Source of the DNA: Magnetospira sp. QH-2
Lineage (GTDB): Bacteria > Pseudomonadota > Alphaproteobacteria > Rhodospirillales > Magnetospiraceae
Direction of reading: 5' to 3'
DNA: 64,000 bases
Assembly (NCBI RefSeq): GCF_000968135.1
Contig: NZ_FO538765.1
Coordinates: 945,819 to 1,009,818 of the forward strand
In this document: positions 23,244 through 31,944 of the stretch, piece after piece
Layout of the letters: every line of letters starts with the position of its first letter
Numbering within the stretch: the stretch's first letter is position 1
The notes under the pieces: generated by a model
What the model saw: only the letters and a program-made list of their open reading frames with translations
Told to the model about the DNA's origin: nothing
Database searches by the model: none
Translations under genes and position numbers: made by a program

Positions 23244-23825
23244 ATGCAAGACGTACTGTTGCTCCTATTGGGCACGGCGCTGGTCAACAATGTGGTGCTG
23301 GTGAAGTTCCTGGGCTTGTGCCCCTTCATGGGCGTGTCCAACAAGGTGGACACGGCGCTGGGCATGGGTTTTGCCACCACTTTCGTGCTTACCCTGTCGG
23401 CCACGGCCAGCTGGCTTTTGGAACACTATGTCCTGGGGCCACTGGATATCGGTTTTTTGCGTATTTTGACCTTCATTCTGGTCATTGCCGCCGTGGTGCA
23501 GTTTACCGAAATGGCGGTGCGCAAGCTGTCTCCGGCGCTGTATCAGGTCTTGGGGATCTTTTTGCCGCTGATTACCACCAATTGCGCGGTGCTGGGCGTG
23601 GCCCTGCTGAACCTGCAAGAGCAGCATACCTTCGTGGAAAGCATGCTCTATGGCTTTGGGTCCGCGGCGGGCTTTACCCTAGTGATGGTGATGTTTGCCG
23701 GGCTGCGCGAGCGATTGGCTCTGGCCGATGTGCCCGCTGCCTTTGCCGGGGCACCTATCGGTTTTGTCGTGGCGGGACTGTTGTCCCTGGCCTTCATGGG
23801 TTTTTCAGGACTAGTCGTTCAATAA
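23244..23825 (+). CDS. rnfA: Rnf electron transport complex subunit RnfA
   Basis: A 193-residue six-helix membrane subunit of the Rnf (Rsx) ferredoxin:NAD+ oxidoreductase. Family signatures are the N-terminal [21 protein letters not shown] and [12 protein letters not shown], each with the conserved cysteine that helps hold an intramembrane [2Fe-2S] cluster shared with RnfE. It begins the rnfABCDGEH operon; ATG 23244 follows AGGTG. Confidence 0.96.
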   Translation: MQDVLLLLLGTALVNNVVLVKFLGLCPFMGVSNKVDTALGMGFATTFVLTLSATASWLLEHYVLGPLDIGFLRILTFILVIAAVVQFTEMAVRKLSPALYQVLGIFLPLITTNCAVLGVALLNLQEQHTFVESMLYGFGSAAGFTLVMVMFAGLRERLALADVPAAFAGAPIGFVVAGLLSLAFMGFSGLVVQ

Positions 23826-23850
23826 CGGCGCGAGGGAAGAGAAAACGTAT

Positions 23851-24396
23851 ATGATCGAGGCTATTGCCAGTTTGACCGTGTTGGGCATCGTCCTGGGGAC
23901 CTTATTGGGATTGGCCGCGCGCTATCTCAAGACAGAGGGCAACCCCCTGGCCGAGGAAATCGAGGAAATGATGCCCGGCACCCAATGCGGGCAGTGTGGC
24001 TTTCCCGGCTGCGCCCCGGCGGCAGAGGCCTTGGCGGTGGGCGAGGCCGAGGTCACCCTGTGCCCGCCCGGCGGTCGTGCTCTGGCCTCGGATCTGGCCG
24101 ATAAACTGGGGGTGGATATCAATCTTTCCGACATGGCGGAAAAGGAACTGACCATCGCCTATGTCAACGAGGACGAATGCATCGGCTGTGCCCGCTGCTT
24201 CCAGGTCTGTCACGTGGATGCCCTGGTTGGTGCGCCGAAGCAGATGTATACGGTTATCTCGGCGATTTGCGATGGCTGTGACAAATGCGCCGAGGTCTGC
24301 CCCACCGACTGCATCGACATGAACCCGGTGGCGCCGACGGTCAACACATGGTACTGGCCCAAACCCAAGCCGGACCTGACGGACATGGCGGCCTGA
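23851..24396 (+). CDS. rnfB: Rnf complex iron-sulfur subunit RnfB
   Basis: A 181-residue ferredoxin-like subunit: an N-terminal membrane helix (about 5-25), the PGTQCGQCGFPGC four-cysteine [4Fe-4S] module, then two ferredoxin clusters, DECIGCARCFQVCHVDA and AICDGCDKCAEVCPTDC. It is the entry point for electrons from ferredoxin (or the exit, in reverse). It is preceded by RnfA (25-base gap) and followed by RnfC with a 3-base gap. Confidence 0.96.
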   Translation: MIEAIASLTVLGIVLGTLLGLAARYLKTEGNPLAEEIEEMMPGTQCGQCGFPGCAPAAEALAVGEAEVTLCPPGGRALASDLADKLGVDINLSDMAEKELTIAYVNEDECIGCARCFQVCHVDALVGAPKQMYTVISAICDGCDKCAEVCPTDCIDMNPVAPTVNTWYWPKPKPDLTDMAA

Positions 24397-24399
24397 TCC

Positions 24400-25935
24400 A
24401 TGAAACTTTTTTCCATTCGCGGCGGCGTGAATCCCGAAGGACGCAAGTCCATGTCGTCGGAAAAACCGATCCGCGATCTGCCCCTGCCCGATCTTTTGCA
24501 GGTGCCCTTGCAACAGCATGTGGGTACCCCGGCGGCCCCGCTGGTGGAGGCAGGCGACTTGGTGCTCAAGGGCCAGTTGCTGGCGGCAGGCGACGGGGTG
24601 GTTTCCGCCGCCGTGCATGCTCCCACATCGGGCGAGATCGTCGGCATTGGCATGTTCCCGGCCCCGCATCCTTCCGGATTGCCGGTCCATACGGTGACCC
24701 TCAAGCCCGATGGCAAGGACCAGTGGGGGGATCTGCCCGCGCCCATGGCCGACCCCTTTGCCTGTACGCCGGAAGAGATTGCCGAGCGGGTGGCCCAAAG
24801 CGGCATCGTCGGGCTGGGCGGCGGGGTGTTTCCCTCGGCCATCAAGCTTAATCTGCGTGAACAATATGATCCGCATACCCTGGTCCTCAACGGGGCCGAA
24901 TGCGAGCCCTATCTGACCTGTGATGACCGGCTGATGCGCGAGTATGCCGCCGAGGTCATCGATGGGGCGCGGATCATGGCCCATGCCTTGGGCGCCAAGA
25001 GTATCCTGATCGGTATCGAGACCAATAAGCCCGCGGCCCTGGCGGCCATGCGGGTGGCGGCGACCCCGTTCTCAGAAATCCGGGTGGCCGGACTGCCGGT
25101 ACGCTATCCCATGGGGTCGGAAAAGCATCTGGTGCAGGCCTTGACCGGCGTGGAAACACCCTCGGGGCAGTTGACCGCCGTCGTCGGCTACGTCGTCCAC
25201 AATTCCGCCACCGCCTTTGCCGTGTCGGAAGCCGTACGCCACGGACGCCCGTTGATCAATCGCATCGTCACCGTCAGCGGCGGGGCCATACAGGCTCCGG
25301 CCAATCTGCGGGTACCCTTGGGCGTTTCGGTGAACCATATTCTGAAAGACTGCGGCGGGTTGAAGGATAAGCCCGAGCAACTGCTCTCTGGCGGGCCGAT
25401 GATGGGCCAGCCTTTGACCTCGTTGGATGTTCCGGCGGTCAAGGGTATGAATGCCATTCTCGCCCTGACCCGCAAGGAAGCCCGGCAGAAAACCACCATG
25501 CCCTGTATCCGTTGTGGCGACTGCGTGGATATCTGCCCCTGCGGTCTGGTGCCCTTGGATTTGGCGGCGGAAATCAAGCGCGATGATATCCCAGCGGCTC
25601 TGCGCCATGGGTTGGCCGAGTGCATGTCCTGTGGCTCATGTTCTTATGTCTGTCCGTCACACATCCCGTTGGTGCAATACTTCAATCACGCCAAGGGCAA
25701 GGCCAAGGTTTTGGCCACCGAGGAAAAACGCATCGAGGGATCCAAGGATCTGGCGGCGCGGCGAAATGCCCGTCTGGAACGGGAACTGGCGGCCAAAAAA
25801 GCCAAGATGGCGGCCCGCAAAGCCGAAGCGGCCAAGAAAGCCGAGGCCGCGCGCAAGGCCAAGGAAGCCGAGGAGACTGCGAATCCGACTTCTCCCGCCG
25901 GCGAACCTGTTGCGGTGGAGACCGCCGCCCCATGA
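24400..25935 (+). CDS. rnfC: Rnf complex NADH-dehydrogenase-like subunit RnfC
   Basis: 511 residues. The N-terminal biotin-like and SLBB-type domains carry the flavin/NADH-binding stretch GIVGLGGGVFPSAIKLN (about 127-143). Two [4Fe-4S] motifs follow: CIRCGDCVDICPCGLVP and CMSCGSCSYVCPSHIPL. The tail after about residue 430 is a Lys/Ala/Glu-rich, helix-forming extension of the kind seen in proteobacterial RnfC but variable in length. It interacts with NAD(H) on the cytoplasmic side. The stop overlaps rnfD. Confidence 0.96.
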   Translation: MKLFSIRGGVNPEGRKSMSSEKPIRDLPLPDLLQVPLQQHVGTPAAPLVEAGDLVLKGQLLAAGDGVVSAAVHAPTSGEIVGIGMFPAPHPSGLPVHTVTLKPDGKDQWGDLPAPMADPFACTPEEIAERVAQSGIVGLGGGVFPSAIKLNLREQYDPHTLVLNGAECEPYLTCDDRLMREYAAEVIDGARIMAHALGAKSILIGIETNKPAALAAMRVAATPFSEIRVAGLPVRYPMGSEKHLVQALTGVETPSGQLTAVVGYVVHNSATAFAVSEAVRHGRPLINRIVTVSGGAIQAPANLRVPLGVSVNHILKDCGGLKDKPEQLLSGGPMMGQPLTSLDVPAVKGMNAILALTRKEARQKTTMPCIRCGDCVDICPCGLVPLDLAAEIKRDDIPAALRHGLAECMSCGSCSYVCPSHIPLVQYFNHAKGKAKVLATEEKRIEGSKDLAARRNARLERELAAKKAKMAARKAEAAKKAEAARKAKEAEETANPTSPAGEPVAVETAAP

Positions 25936-27011
25936 CTGCTCAGACCGATCTGGCCGCCGCGCCTTATGCCCATCACGGGCGCAGCATTCCGCGCATCATG
26001 ATGCTGGTGGTGGTGGCACTGTTGCCCGCCACGGTCTACGGCCTCTATCAGTTCGGTTGGCCCGCCATCAATCTGTTCGTCATCACCATCGCCTCGGCCA
26101 TCCTGTGCGAAATTGCCTGTCTGGCCCTGGCCCGGCGGCCCATCATTCCGTTTTTGACCGATGGATCGGCATTGCTCACCGGCTGGCTGCTGGCCATGAC
26201 CCTGCCGCCCTGGGCCCCTTGGTGGATTGGTGTGCTGGGCGGGATCACCGCGATCGGCCTGGGCAAGCAGATCTTTGGCGGTGTCGGCCAAAATCCTTTC
26301 AATCCGGCCATGGTCGCTCGGGTCGCCCTTCTCATTTCGTTTCCGCTGGAGATGACCTTTTTCGTCGGCCCGCATCCCTTCGGCACCGCCCAGGCGCCGC
26401 TGTTCATGGAGGGACTGGCAATCACTTTCGGCAATGGCCTGGACATGGATGCGGTGAGCGCGGCTTCGGCCTTGGGTCATGTGAAGACGGAATTGGGGCG
26501 CGGGCTGGCGCTCAATGAGATTGTCTTCGGCACCGTCAATTGGTGGTCGTTGGGGTTGGGGCCGGTACCCGGCAGCCTGGGCGAGACCTCGGCATTGTTG
26601 ATCTTTCTTGGCGGCCTGTTGCTGTTGGCCAAGGGGGTGATTTCCTGGCACATCCCGCTGGCCATGCTGGCTACCGTGGGGGGGATGGCCGGGCTGTTCC
26701 ATCTGATCGACCCGACCCAATATGCGGGCCCGGCCTTTCATCTGTTGGCGGGCGGCACCATGCTGGGCGCCTTTTTCATCGCCACCGACATGGTCACCTC
26801 GCCGGTTACCCACCGAGGGCAGTTGATCTTCGGCGCCGGGTGCGGGCTGTTGGTTTTCGTTATTCGCACCTGGGCGGGATATCCCGAAGGGGTCGCCTTT
26901 GCCGTGTTGGTGATGAATGCCGCCACACCGCTGATCGATCGCTGGGTGCGGCCCAGGATTTTCGGCACCACCCGGCGCGGCAAACCCTTGGAAATGGGAG
27001 GGCGGCGATGA
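25932..27011 (+). CDS. rnfD: Rnf complex membrane subunit RnfD
   Basis: A 359-residue polytopic protein with about ten helices. Family motifs are GKQIFGGVGQNPFNPAM and GAFFIATDMVTSPVT, the latter containing the threonine that ApbE flavinylates. It forms, with RnfA and RnfE, the ion-translocating membrane core. The ATG lies within the rnfC stop (ATGA). The gene carries a ~55-residue periplasmic/loop insertion around GLDMDAVSAASALGH, normal for the family. Confidence 0.95.
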   Translation: MTAQTDLAAAPYAHHGRSIPRIMMLVVVALLPATVYGLYQFGWPAINLFVITIASAILCEIACLALARRPIIPFLTDGSALLTGWLLAMTLPPWAPWWIGVLGGITAIGLGKQIFGGVGQNPFNPAMVARVALLISFPLEMTFFVGPHPFGTAQAPLFMEGLAITFGNGLDMDAVSAASALGHVKTELGRGLALNEIVFGTVNWWSLGLGPVPGSLGETSALLIFLGGLLLLAKGVISWHIPLAMLATVGGMAGLFHLIDPTQYAGPAFHLLAGGTMLGAFFIATDMVTSPVTHRGQLIFGAGCGLLVFVIRTWAGYPEGVAFAVLVMNAATPLIDRWVRPRIFGTTRRGKPLEMGGRR

Positions 27012-27643
27012 GCAATTCGGGGCCCGGCACCTGGGAAAAGCTCAAGGGCAGCCTGCCTTTCCAGGGCGGCATGCTGGGCCTGTTCGCCATGGGCGCGGCG
27101 GCTCTGTTGGCCGGGGGTAACCTGGGTACCCGCGAGGCCATCGCCCTGCGTCAGGCGGAAGACCTAAAAGCGTCGCTGGAGCAGGTGTTGCCGCCTGACC
27201 TGCATGATAACGATCTGTTGGCCTCTACCCTGACATTGGCTTCCGACGATGGGGTCGTGACTGTCTATCGCGGTACCAGGAATGGCGCGGTCACGGCCTT
27301 GGCCTATGAGCGATCGCAGCCGGGCTATGCCGGGATCATTCACCTCATCATGGGGGTGGACCGAGACGGGCGCATCCTCGGCGTGCGGGTGCTGAATCAC
27401 AAGGAAACGCCCGGTCTGGGCGACAAGATCGAGATCGCCAAGGACTCCTGGATTCGCTCTTTTAACGGCCTCACCATTTCCGATCCGCAAGAAAGTGACT
27501 GGAGAGTCAAAAAAGATGGCGGGCGCTTTGATCAGTTCAGCGGCGCCACGGTTACGCCCCGGGCGGTGGTGGCGGCGGTGCGCGGCGGATTGCGTTGGTT
27601 CGAGGTTCATCGCGGCGCCTTGTTGAAGGAGGCCGGATCATGA
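27008..27643 (+). CDS. rnfG: Rnf complex FMN-binding subunit RnfG
   Basis: A 211-residue protein with one N-terminal helix (about 20-40) and a periplasmic FMN-binding domain ending in FDQFSGATVTPRAVV, in which the second threonine carries covalent FMN. The NHKETPGLGDKIE segment is conserved in RnfG and NqrC. It overlaps rnfD by four bases and rnfE by four, consistent with coupled synthesis. Flavin attachment depends on the apbE product upstream. Confidence 0.95.
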   Translation: MSNSGPGTWEKLKGSLPFQGGMLGLFAMGAAALLAGGNLGTREAIALRQAEDLKASLEQVLPPDLHDNDLLASTLTLASDDGVVTVYRGTRNGAVTALAYERSQPGYAGIIHLIMGVDRDGRILGVRVLNHKETPGLGDKIEIAKDSWIRSFNGLTISDPQESDWRVKKDGGRFDQFSGATVTPRAVVAAVRGGLRWFEVHRGALLKEAGS

Positions 27644-28329
27644 GTCGACAGGCCTATGGTGCTCTGGCCCGCGACGGGCTTTGGAACAACAACGTGGTCT
27701 TTGCCCAGATGTTGGCGCTCTGTCCGCTGCTGGCGGTCACCGGCACGGCCACCAATGGCCTGGGCATGGGATTGGCCAGCACGGCGGTGCTGGTGCTGTC
27801 GGGACTCAGTGTGTCACTGCTGCGCGGCGCCATCGCCCATGACATCCGCATTCCCGCCTTCGTGCTGATCATCGCCAGCATCGTCACCTTGGTGGATATG
27901 GCCATGAATGCCTGGGTGCATGAACTGTACAAGGTGCTGGGACTGTTCATCCCGTTGATTGTCACCAATTGTGCCATCCTGGGGCGGGCCGAGGCCTATG
28001 CCTCTCGGGAAAACGCCGGACGGGCCATGTTCGACGGTCTGATGATGGGGCTGGGATTCACCGCCGCGCTGGTGGTTCTCGGGGCGGTGCGAGAGGTGCT
28101 GGGAAGCGGTACTTTGTTTGCCAATGCCGCCTTGCTCCTCGGCCCGGCCTTCGAGGGTCTGGAAATCACCATCATCCCCGATTACAAAGGCGTTCTATTA
28201 TTCGTTCTGCCGCCGGGTGCGTTTATTGTTCTGGGCTTCCTGATGGCTGGAAAACGGTTGATCGACGGGCGATTGGCCCGCCGGGCGCAGGCGAAAGAGG
28301 CAGCGAACGGCGCCACGGCGGAAGGCTGA
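27640..28329 (+). CDS. rnfE: Rnf complex membrane subunit RnfE
   Basis: A 229-residue six-helix subunit, homologous to RnfA in inverted topology. It has the NNNVVFAQMLALCPLLAVT and VTNCAILGRAEAYAS signatures, whose cysteines complete the membrane [2Fe-2S] site. AAGGAGG directly precedes the coding start. The C-terminal tail (RRAQAKEAANGATAEG) is hydrophilic. Confidence 0.95.
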   Translation: MSRQAYGALARDGLWNNNVVFAQMLALCPLLAVTGTATNGLGMGLASTAVLVLSGLSVSLLRGAIAHDIRIPAFVLIIASIVTLVDMAMNAWVHELYKVLGLFIPLIVTNCAILGRAEAYASRENAGRAMFDGLMMGLGFTAALVVLGAVREVLGSGTLFANAALLLGPAFEGLEITIIPDYKGVLLFVLPPGAFIVLGFLMAGKRLIDGRLARRAQAKEAANGATAEG

Positions 28330-28335
28330 ATATAC

Positions 28336-28641
28336 ATGACCGACAAGACGATCCGGGTAGGGGTGACCTATGCGACGCCGCAACGGCAGTCGTGGCTTGA
28401 GCTGACCCTGCCCGAGGGCAGCACGGTTGATCAGGCCATCCGGGCCTCGGGCATTCTTGAAGAATTTCCGGAAATTGACCTGAACACCCAAAAAGTCGGC
28501 ACCTTCGGCAAGATCGCCAAGCTGGATACGGTGCTGGAAGACGAGACCCGAGTGGAGATCTATCGCCCCATCACCGCCGACCCCAAACAGGCCAAACGCA
28601 AGAAGGTGGCGCGGGAGACCGCCACCGAGGAAGACTCCTGA
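28336..28641 (+). CDS. rnfH: RnfH/ubiquitin-like family protein
   Basis: A 101-residue beta-grasp protein with the RnfH pattern (IRVGVTYATPQRQSWLELTLPEG, GTFGKIAKLDTVLEDETRVEIYRP, then a lysine-rich RRK-type end). Six bases separate it from rnfE, making it the last gene of the operon. The family is found with Rnf and also near RatA; its role is not settled. Confidence 0.9.
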   Translation: MTDKTIRVGVTYATPQRQSWLELTLPEGSTVDQAIRASGILEEFPEIDLNTQKVGTFGKIAKLDTVLEDETRVEIYRPITADPKQAKRKKVARETATEEDS

Positions 28642-28648
28642 GCCACGG

Positions 28649-29254
28649 TCAGTTCGTCAAGGCCTCGGCTTTGAGACCGGCAATATAATGGGTGATGAAG
28701 TCCTCGGCCAATCCGGTCATGGTGTCCGACGGATCAAGCTTGCCGCCAATGCCCAGCGCACAGACGCCATAAACCCCGGTCCATAGAACGCGCGCGGCCC
28801 GCTGCTGCTCCATACGCTGGGCGGGGCTGAACAGGGGCGCCAGACCCTGCTCGACGAGACCCAAAAGGCGCGCCACCTTTTCTTCAAGGAAAGCAGGTCT
28901 CAACGTCTGATCCGGTGGCCGATGCTCGATGACGATGCTCCACAGGGCGGCATTGACGACGATGAAATCGATATACCGACGGGCCAGACCGATCACGACG
29001 GTTTCCGGCGGTCCTTGCCGATCGCAATCGGCCAAGGCCTGATAAAGACCATCAAGGGTGTCCGAGTTCAAATGCATGATGATGTCATCTAAATCCTTGA
29101 AATGGTTGTACAGCGTGCCTGCCGAATAGCCCATGCTCTTGGCAATGCCGCGCGAGGTGATGCCACGCAGGCCTTCCTTCAAAGCTAACCTGCGGGCCGT
29201 GGACACGATCAGGTCGCGGAGCTCTTCGGGGCTGTGATCGGATCGGCGAGCCAT
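28649..29254 (-). CDS. TetR-family transcription regulator
   Basis: A 201-residue repressor. The N-terminal helix-turn-helix (about 10-55) reads LIVSTARRLALKEGLRGIT followed by SRGIAKSMGYSAGTLYNHFKD, matching the TetR consensus. The remaining helical domain binds an unknown ligand. ATG 29254 (MARRSDHS) follows AGGGA; an open frame extends 23 codons upstream but through the operator region. It is divergent from the membrane-protein gene at 29374, with three similar dyads in the 119-base gap, so it probably represses that operon and itself. Confidence 0.9.
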   Translation of the reverse strand: MARRSDHSPEELRDLIVSTARRLALKEGLRGITSRGIAKSMGYSAGTLYNHFKDLDDIIMHLNSDTLDGLYQALADCDRQGPPETVVIGLARRYIDFIVVNAALWSIVIEHRPPDQTLRPAFLEEKVARLLGLVEQGLAPLFSPAQRMEQQRAARVLWTGVYGVCALGIGGKLDPSDTMTGLAEDFITHYIAGLKAEALTN

Positions 29255-29282
29255 GATTTCCCTGCCTTTGAAAATGCGAAAA

Positions 29283-29347
29283 TGAACGATGTTCAAAATA
29301 TATTGACCAACGTTCATTATCAAGGTAATTTAATTGAACACCGATCA
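29283..29347. promoter_or_regulatory. Three repeated 13-base operator-like dyads
   Basis: Three sites match TGAMC-N3-GWTCA: TGAACgatGTTCA (29283-29295), TGACCaacGTTCA (29304-29316) and TGAACaccGATCA (29335-29347). The first two are also part of a larger AATGAACG...CGTTCATT inverted repeat (29281-29318). Centre-to-centre distances are 21 and 31 bases, that is two and three helical turns, so dimers would line up on one face. They lie between the TetR gene and its divergent neighbour. Confidence 0.75.
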
Positions 29348-29373
29348 ATAAATCGAATCCAAGGGGATAGCTC

Positions 29374-30570
29374 ATGCAATGGTTAGTGGATCTTGATCGC
29401 GCGACGGCCGATGGCACGCTTTCGATGGCTGGCGCCGACCACCTGAAGCAAAAGGCGCGCGAAGCAATGATCGCCCATGCCATCAATCTGGCCTTGTTCG
29501 CCGGTGTCTTGATGGTTATTGGCGGCACCATCGCTTTCATCCCGGACCGATGGGCGCTCACCATGCTGGGGGGCTTTCTGACTCTGTCCGCGGCGTTTCT
29601 GTTGCTCACCGCCGGGCCGATGTTTCGGCTGGTGGCCAATGCGACCGGCTTTATCGGTGCGGCGCTGGCTGTTGGTGCCCTGACGTTCATCAATTTCGAA
29701 GGCGTCGATAGCCGGATTGTCGCAGGGCTGGCCATCGGCTTGCCCGCAATCCTGGCCGGGGTGGCCATGCGACGGTTCGCGCCCCGAGCTCTATCGGGTT
29801 TAGGCGGATGGCTCATCCTGCTCGGTGCCTTGGTTCATGTGCTTGGTATCTTGACCACCGAAAGCCAGTTGGGTCTGGGGTGGCTGGCGCTGCATTATGC
29901 TGGGCTGGTGGCCCTTGTTTGCGGCATGATGCTCAATGTCCGGTTTGTAACCGCCATCGCCTTGGTGCCTCTGGCCATGGCCCTATCCTCGCGAACATTC
30001 TATTCCCACGCCAGCTATGGGGTCGCCATCTATGAATCCACACTGACCATCATTCAAATGGGTCTGTTCGCTGCCATGGGATATCTGGCCGCCAAGCGAT
30101 ATCCCGAGCAGATCGCGGATCACGCCCGATTGATCGCCAATCTATCGTTGATCTGGGCGAACGTGGCCTTTTGGATCGGGTCCTTGTGGGGTGATGTGGT
30201 CGGATATCATTTGTGGGGGCCGCGCTGGGAATTCGTGACGGAGGGCATGGAGTTGGGCACGGATAAAAGTGAATACTGGCAGGCGGCTGTCGATGTCTTC
30301 GAGGCTTCGGCAATCACCATTCCCGCCGATGCCTTTACCGTGGTCTGGGCCATTGGCATCCTCGCGGTGGGAATCTGGGGGGCGATGAGCGCCAAACGGG
30401 GCGTGTTCAACATCGCGGTGACCTTTGGGTCGATCCACTTTTATACGCAGTATTTCGAGCGGCTTGAATCCTCGCCGGAATCATTCATGATCGCAGGTAT
30501 CATCGCCATCGGAGCGGCTTGGGCATTGTGGTCTTTCAATCGCCAACCATCCGGGCAAGCCGAGGTCTAA
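29374..30570 (+). CDS. Polytopic membrane protein, DUF2157-like
   Basis: A 398-residue protein with a short soluble N-terminal segment (DLDRATADGTLSMAGADHLKQKA) and about eleven transmembrane helices, resembling DUF2157/DUF4401-type proteins of unknown function. AGGGGATAGCTC precedes ATG 29374. It is the first gene under the TetR operators and the adenylate-forming gene follows by only three bases, so both are regulated together. A transport or signal role cannot be told from sequence. Confidence 0.7.
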   Translation: MQWLVDLDRATADGTLSMAGADHLKQKAREAMIAHAINLALFAGVLMVIGGTIAFIPDRWALTMLGGFLTLSAAFLLLTAGPMFRLVANATGFIGAALAVGALTFINFEGVDSRIVAGLAIGLPAILAGVAMRRFAPRALSGLGGWLILLGALVHVLGILTTESQLGLGWLALHYAGLVALVCGMMLNVRFVTAIALVPLAMALSSRTFYSHASYGVAIYESTLTIIQMGLFAAMGYLAAKRYPEQIADHARLIANLSLIWANVAFWIGSLWGDVVGYHLWGPRWEFVTEGMELGTDKSEYWQAAVDVFEASAITIPADAFTVVWAIGILAVGIWGAMSAKRGVFNIAVTFGSIHFYTQYFERLESSPESFMIAGIIAIGAAWALWSFNRQPSGQAEV

Positions 30571-30573
30571 GCC

Positions 30574-31941
30574 GTGCAAGAATCCAACAAGCCAGCGCCG
30601 GGTCCTGCGCCCAAGTCGGCAATCAGCGGCATCACTTGGCCCGCGATGCCCAGTGCGACCGATGCCTTGGTCCTGGCCTTACACCAGCAGTTATCCGAAA
30701 GCCAATGGCTGTCCCCTGAGCAGGTTCTGGCAAAACAACTGAGCCAAGCCGAAGTCCTTCTCGCCCATGCCGCCCAGGTCGTGCCCTTTTACCGGGACCG
30801 GCTCGCGGTATTGAAGGGGATCAAGCGGGGAACGATGAACATGGAGCATTGGCGGCGCATCCCTATCTTGAAGCGCTCGGATATCCAAGAACACCGGGCC
30901 GCGCTTGTGGCCAAGAAGCTGCCGGTGGGGCATGGAAAAACGCTGGAAGTTCGCACGTCCGGATCCACCGGGCGCCCCATCTCGGTACTGACTACTTTGG
31001 TGACCCGGACGGTCTTCGCGGCTCTCAATTTGCGCTATCACGTATGGCATGGCCGGGATTTCGAAAAGAAATCAGCCCGTATTACCCGGGGCAAAACCGC
31101 CAAGCAGGTACCCCCTACGGCCTCTTGGGTGCCGGGCTATCCTTCGGGTCCGCCGCTGTCGTTCAATGTGATGAACCCGGTTCCAGAACAGCTTGATTGG
31201 TTGATCAAGGAGCAACCCGGCTATCTGCTGACCTATCCATCCAATCTCACGGCCTTGCTGCGCCATAGCGAGGAAAGAGGGGCGCGTGTTCCCGGTCTTC
31301 TGGCCGTTGCCACCATGGGCGAAGTGTTGGAGCCGGAAACGCGGGATCTGTGCCGCCGGGTCTGGGACACCCCCTTGGCCGATGCCTATAGCAGCCAGGA
31401 ACTGGGCATGATTGCCCTGCAATGTCCCGATCATGATTCCTATCATGTGCAGTCGGAAAACATCTTGTTGGAAGTGCTCGACGACGATGACGTGCCCTGT
31501 CCGCCGGGGCAGGTCGGGCGTTTGGTGCTGACCGATTTGCATAACTTCGCCCTGCCGCTCATTCGCTATGATATCGGTGATTACGGGGTCTTGGGGGAAG
31601 CCTGCTCTTGCGGGCGCGGGCTGCCGGTGCTCAGGCGGGTCATCGGGCGAACCCGCAACATGGTTCAACTGCCGTCCGGCGATAGGCTTTGGCCCAGCAT
31701 TCCGTCCAAGGTATTGACCGATATCGCCCCAATTCGGCAGTTCCAACTGGTCCAGCAAAAAATGGACGAAATCGAGGTGCGACTGGTCGTACCAGAACCC
31801 CTGGCTGAGGCAACGGAAGAGAAAGTCCGGGCCTGCCTGCGCGATCTTCTCGGCTATGCCTTCAAGCTGCCAATCACCTACCTCGACGAGATTCCGCGCG
31901 CCGCCAATGGCAAGTACGAGGATTTCCGATCCGAGCTGTGA
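30574..31941 (+). CDS. PaaK/CapK-family adenylate-forming ligase
   Basis: A 455-residue AMP-forming enzyme of the phenylacetate-CoA ligase type: the P-loop VRTSGSTGRPISVLTT (about 127-142), the central SSQELGMIALQC motif with a nearby EACSCGRGLPVL metal/cysteine loop seen in PaaK relatives, and the RYDIGDYG aspartate. The N-terminal FYRDRL helix is characteristic of the CapK branch. GTG 30574 follows GAGG by eight bases. The acyl substrate is not inferable; an aromatic acid or an acyl group for an exported polymer is possible. It ends 3 bases from the convergent methyltransferase. Confidence 0.85.
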   Translation: MQESNKPAPGPAPKSAISGITWPAMPSATDALVLALHQQLSESQWLSPEQVLAKQLSQAEVLLAHAAQVVPFYRDRLAVLKGIKRGTMNMEHWRRIPILKRSDIQEHRAALVAKKLPVGHGKTLEVRTSGSTGRPISVLTTLVTRTVFAALNLRYHVWHGRDFEKKSARITRGKTAKQVPPTASWVPGYPSGPPLSFNVMNPVPEQLDWLIKEQPGYLLTYPSNLTALLRHSEERGARVPGLLAVATMGEVLEPETRDLCRRVWDTPLADAYSSQELGMIALQCPDHDSYHVQSENILLEVLDDDDVPCPPGQVGRLVLTDLHNFALPLIRYDIGDYGVLGEACSCGRGLPVLRRVIGRTRNMVQLPSGDRLWPSIPSKVLTDIAPIRQFQLVQQKMDEIEVRLVVPEPLAEATEEKVRACLRDLLGYAFKLPITYLDEIPRAANGKYEDFRSEL

Positions 31942-31944
31942 GGC

